This document shows, piece after piece, positions 60,973 through 64,000 of a stretch of DNA of 64,000 bases. Source of the DNA: JAENVT01 sp963720775 (lineage in GTDB: Bacteria > Actinomycetota > Acidimicrobiia > Acidimicrobiales > Ilumatobacteraceae). The notes beneath the pieces were generated by a model that made no database searches, had not been told where the DNA came from, and was given only the letters and a program-made list of their open reading frames with translations. The DNA lies in NCBI GenBank assembly GCA_963720775.1, contig CAVRGR010000001.1, positions 372,001 through 436,000 on the forward strand, in the 5' to 3' direction. Both the position numbers and the translations under genes were made by a program. Each line of letters begins with the position of its first letter. Positions within the stretch are counted from its first letter, which is position 1.

Positions 60973-60999
60973 CGTTGCGCGGCTACGCGGTTCGTCTGG
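60951..60999 (+). repeat. Palindromic direct repeat, copy 2
   Basis: GAACGCTACGTAGCGTT (60960-60976, with mismatched extension to 60951-60986) is palindromic. It is 40/49 identical to copy 1, 950 bp away, in the same orientation, and encodes the last residues and stop of the gene between them. Changes between copies often keep pairing, for example the centre differs but remains symmetric. Confidence 0.85.
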
Positions 61000-61131
61000 G
61001 GTGCGGTACCGGTGGGAGCATCGTGAGACGTGTCGATCGGCCGCAGAGCCCAGTCTGAAGCCCCACTCTGTGAACTACTGGTCGATGTCGGCCTCAGACG
61101 CCGCCGAGCGCTGTTCCGTCGCGCAGCAGTC

Positions 61132-61866
61132 TCATCGCTTCTTGATGGCGGGGTGGGGGAGCGGGGTCCACTTGGGGCGCTCGAGCAGTTCCACCATCTG
61201 GTCGTAGGCCTCTTGGCCGACCATCTCGATGATCTCGTCGTGGAGGTACTTGTACGCGGGCACGCCGCCGATGAAGGCGTCGCTGGTCTCGGTGCACCAC
61301 CAGTGGAAGTCGGCACCGCCGTCGCCCCAGTCACGCCGCTTCCACTCGCGCAAGGTCGACGTGAGGTAGCCGTTGTCGTCGGTGTGGTGCTCGAGCCGCA
61401 GCGGCAGCTGCCAGCAGACGTCGGGTTTCCAGTCGATGTAGCGCTCGCCGGCTTCGACCGCGGCGATGTGCAGGGCGCAACCCGCACCTCCGGGGAAGTC
61501 AGGCTCGTTGTGGAAGATGCACGCGTCGTTGACAAGGCGTGTCTTTGTGGCTCCGTCTTCCGTCTCCAGCACGCCCTTCTTGTGACCCTTCTTGTAGTTC
61601 TGCCAGTGCCGCGGCTCGAGGCGGGTCAGGGCGTTCAACACGGTCTGGACGTCGTCGTCGTCGACGAAGTGCGCGCCGTAGCTGCAGCATCCCTGGGCGA
61701 GGTCGGTGGCATCGACATCGAGCACGCCCTTGCATCCGGCGCCGTAGATGCAGCTCCAGTTGGACCGCAGGAACGTGGCGTCGAAGACCCACGTGCGCCG
61801 ATCGTGGCGGTCTTCGAAGCTGATCCACTCGTGAAGGTCCAGGGGCGCGTCGGAATGCTCGGGCAC
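61132..61866 (-). CDS. Cys-rich conserved actinobacterial protein (putative metal site)
   Basis: 244 residues. Cys-containing segments WSCIYGAGCKGV, GCCSYGAHF, NDACIFHNEPDFPGGAGCALHI and DVCWQLP resemble the C-x5-C, CC and C-x12-C spacing of YkgJ/DUF3109-like iron- or zinc-chelating proteins. The rest is rich in Trp, Tyr and His. Start GTG 61866 was chosen; TAGTTT lies about 10 nt upstream. Divergent from alaS. Function unknown. Confidence 0.6.
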   Translation of the reverse strand: MPEHSDAPLDLHEWISFEDRHDRRTWVFDATFLRSNWSCIYGAGCKGVLDVDATDLAQGCCSYGAHFVDDDDVQTVLNALTRLEPRHWQNYKKGHKKGVLETEDGATKTRLVNDACIFHNEPDFPGGAGCALHIAAVEAGERYIDWKPDVCWQLPLRLEHHTDDNGYLTSTLREWKRRDWGDGGADFHWWCTETSDAFIGGVPAYKYLHDEIIEMVGQEAYDQMVELLERPKWTPLPHPAIKKR

Positions 61867-61904
61867 GGCCGGCTCGAAACTACCTCGGTAGGCTCGTCAA
61901 CTCC

Positions 61905-64000
61905 ATGGCTACACCACCACAGACCGCCGACCAGCTCCGCGACGCCTTCATTGGATTTCTTCGCGGCACGAGCTCACACGGTGGTGCCGTCGGCAAGCCT
62001 GATCCCACACGATCCGACCGTGTTGTTCACGGTGGCCGGCATGGTTCCCTTCAAGCCGTACTTCGTCGGCGACGAGGTACCGCCTTACAAGCGCGCCGTC
62101 AGCAGCGCAGAAGTGCGCCCGTGCCGGAGGCAAGCACAACGACCTCGACGACGTCGGCCGAACCAAGCGTCACCTCGTGTTCTTCGAGATGCTCGGCAAC
62201 TTCAGCTTCGGCGACTACTTCAAGAGCGAGATCATTCCGTGGAGCTGGGAGCTGACGACCGAGACGTTCGGGCTCGACGGCGACCGCTTGTGGATCACGG
62301 TGCACGACAGCGACGACGAGGCCGAGGCCATCTGGCACGAGCTGGTCGGCGTGCCGATGGAGCGCATCCAACGGTTGGGCGACAAGGACAACTTCTGGCA
62401 GATGGGCGACACCGGACCGTGCGGCCCGTGCAGCGAGATCCACATCGATCGCGGACCCGTCGTTCGGGCCAGAGGGCGGCCCGCTCGGCGATCCGCAGGG
62501 CGATCGCTACATGGAGTTCTGGAACCTCGTGTTCATGCAGTACAACCAGGCCAACGACGGCAGCCGCACGCTGTTGCCGAAGCCTTCGATCGACACGGGC
62601 TCGGGGCTCGAGCGCATGCTGTGCCTGTTGCAGGGTGTCGATGCCGTCTGGGAGACCGACCTGCTGCTGCCATTGATCGACCAAGCGTGCAGCCTCACCG
62701 GCAAGACATACACGGCCGGCGACTACGACGATCGCGATGCGTTCGCCATGCGTGTGCTTGCCGAACATGCGCGTAGCAGCACGATGCTCGTCAGCGACGG
62801 TGTGTTTCCGTCCAACGAAGGGCGCGGCTACGTGTTGCGGCGCATCATCCGGCGCGCCGTCCGCTACGCCTACCTGCTCGGCACCGAGAAGCTGGTGATG
62901 CCCTCACTCGTCGAAACCGCCGTCGACGTCATGGGCAGTGCATACCCCGACGTTGCCAAGAACCGCGACTTCATCGTGGGCGTGCTCACCCGCGAGGAAG
63001 AGCGGTTCCGCCAGACGTTGAAGCACGGCTTGTCGATCCTCGGAGACGAGTTGGGCGGCAACCGTGACGAGTTGCCGGGTTCCACAGCGTTCCTCCTCCA
63101 CGACACCTACGGGTTTCCACTGGAGTTGACGGAGGAGATCGCCGGCGAACGAAACGTTGCCGTCGACGTTGCCGGCTTCGAAACCGAGATGCGCGCCCAG
63201 CGTCAACGGGCCAAGGCGGCGCGCAAGGGCACGGCCACCGACGACGATCGTCTCGACGCGTATCGCGAGATCGTCGAGCAGTTCGGAGTCACCGAGTTCC
63301 TCGGCTACACCGACGACACCACCGAGTCGCGGCTGCTCGCGGTCGTCCCCGAACGTCGACGGCACGGTCGAGTTGTTCCTCGACCGCACGCCGTTCTACG
63401 CCGAGAGCGGCGGGCAGGTCGGCGACACCGGCACGGTGCGCGCCGACACAGGTGAGGCACAGGTCCTCGACACCACCTTCGCCCTGCCCGGTCTGCGCCG
63501 CCACACAGCCAAGATCACCTCCGGGACGTTGCAGGCCGGCATACCGGTGACTGCCGCGATCGACGTCGCCCGGCGTGCCGCCATCCGCCGCAACCACACG
63601 GGCACGCACGTGCTCCACTATGCGCTGCGCAAGGTGTTGGGCGAGCACGTCAAGCAGGCCGGCTCGCTGGTGGCGCCCGACAGGCTGCGCTTCGACTTCA
63701 GCCACTACGACGCGGTGACCGACGCCGAGATCGCCGAGATCGAACGAATCGCCAACGAAGAGACGTTGGCCAACGCGCCGGCGAGGGCATTCGAAACCAC
63801 CAAGGACGAAGCGTCCGCACTCGGTGCGATCGCCTTCTTCGGCGACAAGTACGGCGACATCGTGAGGGTGCTCGAGGTCGGCAACTCCATCGAGCTGTGC
63901 GGGGGTACGCACGTGCGCGCCGCCGGCGACATCGGCCTCATCAAGATCGTCAGCGAATCGTCGATCGGTTCCAACCTGCGCCGCATCGAAGCGGTCACCG
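61905..64000 (+). CDS. alaS: Alanyl-tRNA synthetase, partial at the right edge, four +1 frameshifts
   Basis: Read across frames, the protein matches AlaRS throughout. It starts QLRDAFIGF, then FFAARAHTVVPSASLIPHDP, CARAGGKHNDLDDVGRTKRH, FFEMLGNFSFGDYF and GPCSEIHIDRGP. GLERMLCLLQGVDAVWETDL, GYVLRRIIRRAVRYA, FYAESGGQVGDTG, NHTGTHVLHYALR and ELCGGTHVRAAGD follow; the gene continues beyond 64000. To join these, one base must be dropped at each of four places: in TTT 61956-61958, near 62107, at 62459 and at 63351. An essential gene is not likely to carry four true mutations with intact code between, so sequence error is the first explanation. It charges tRNA-Ala. Confidence 0.9.

Noticed and set aside
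60001..60999. The palindromic repeats as insertion-sequence ends
   Set aside because: They are direct repeats, not terminal inverted repeats, no transposase is between them and no target duplication is visible.
61905..64000. alaS as a true pseudogene
   Set aside because: AlaRS is essential, and motif after motif is intact between breaks; decay would also show substitutions and stops. Sequence error or frameshifting fits better.

Overview
The window is about 64 kb of GC-rich, densely packed DNA with roughly 62 protein genes, no rRNA, tRNA, CRISPR array, insertion sequence or prophage that I can see. Gene content points to an actinobacterium, most likely an Acidimicrobiia / Ilumatobacter-like lineage (an inference from content, not a phylogeny). 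The evidence is a HAD-acyltransferase fusion of the mycobacterial PlsC type, a soluble acyl-ACP desaturase, DUF3151, a GuaB1-type GMP reductase next to cmk, and many starts lying 5-8 nt after a TANNNT -10 box, which suggests leaderless mRNAs.

Layout. 0-7 kb: TCA enzymes (icd tail, citrate synthase), a quinone oxidoreductase, a membrane sulfite-oxidase-like molybdoenzyme, an FMN-fold/PLP-enzyme fusion and a flavin reductase. 7-20.6 kb: a short acyl-CoA carboxyltransferase, an interrupted LysR gene, lipid genes (HAD-PlsC, desaturase), the aconitase operon with a divergent GntR regulator, a crotonase, a methyltransferase, a TetR-SnoaL fusion and an AttH/CrtC-like protein. 20.6-27 kb: heme A synthase, a small membrane protein encoded partly antisense to it, and a three-gene operon of CGNR zinc-finger regulator, FtsX-type permease and tandem ABC ATPase. 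27-32.4 kb: a complete branched-chain-type (HAAT) ABC transporter, livKHMGF.

32.4-45 kb is an amine and amino-acid catabolic island: agmatinase family, two FAD amine/amino-acid oxidoreductases, an enolase-superfamily dehydratase, a DHDPS-family deaminase, a proline-racemase-family enzyme with a Ser/Cys active-site pair, an ornithine-cyclodeaminase-family reductase, a DUF1989 protein, an EamA exporter and an FGGY kinase. Together these fit degradation of 3- and 4-hydroxyproline isomers, with the HAAT transporter as a plausible importer. The alpha-ketoglutarate semialdehyde dehydrogenase is not in the window.

45-64 kb is mostly housekeeping: J-domain protein, TsaC, GuaB1-cmk-acyltransferase operon, M18 aminopeptidase, pyruvate kinase, MobA, rhodanese, RNase D, ParA-like ATPase, TypA/BipA. 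It also holds a DUF559-like endonuclease-fold gene flanked by two similar palindromic direct repeats, a Cys-rich protein, and alaS running off the right edge. alaS as given carries four separate single-base insertions; that is most simply sequencing or assembly error, but three of the four fall on +1-slippery codons.

The most unusual items are the PNPOx-cysteine synthase fusion, the repeat-flanked DUF559 unit, the hydroxyproline island, the CGNR/FtsX/double-ATPase operon and the alaS frameshift pattern.
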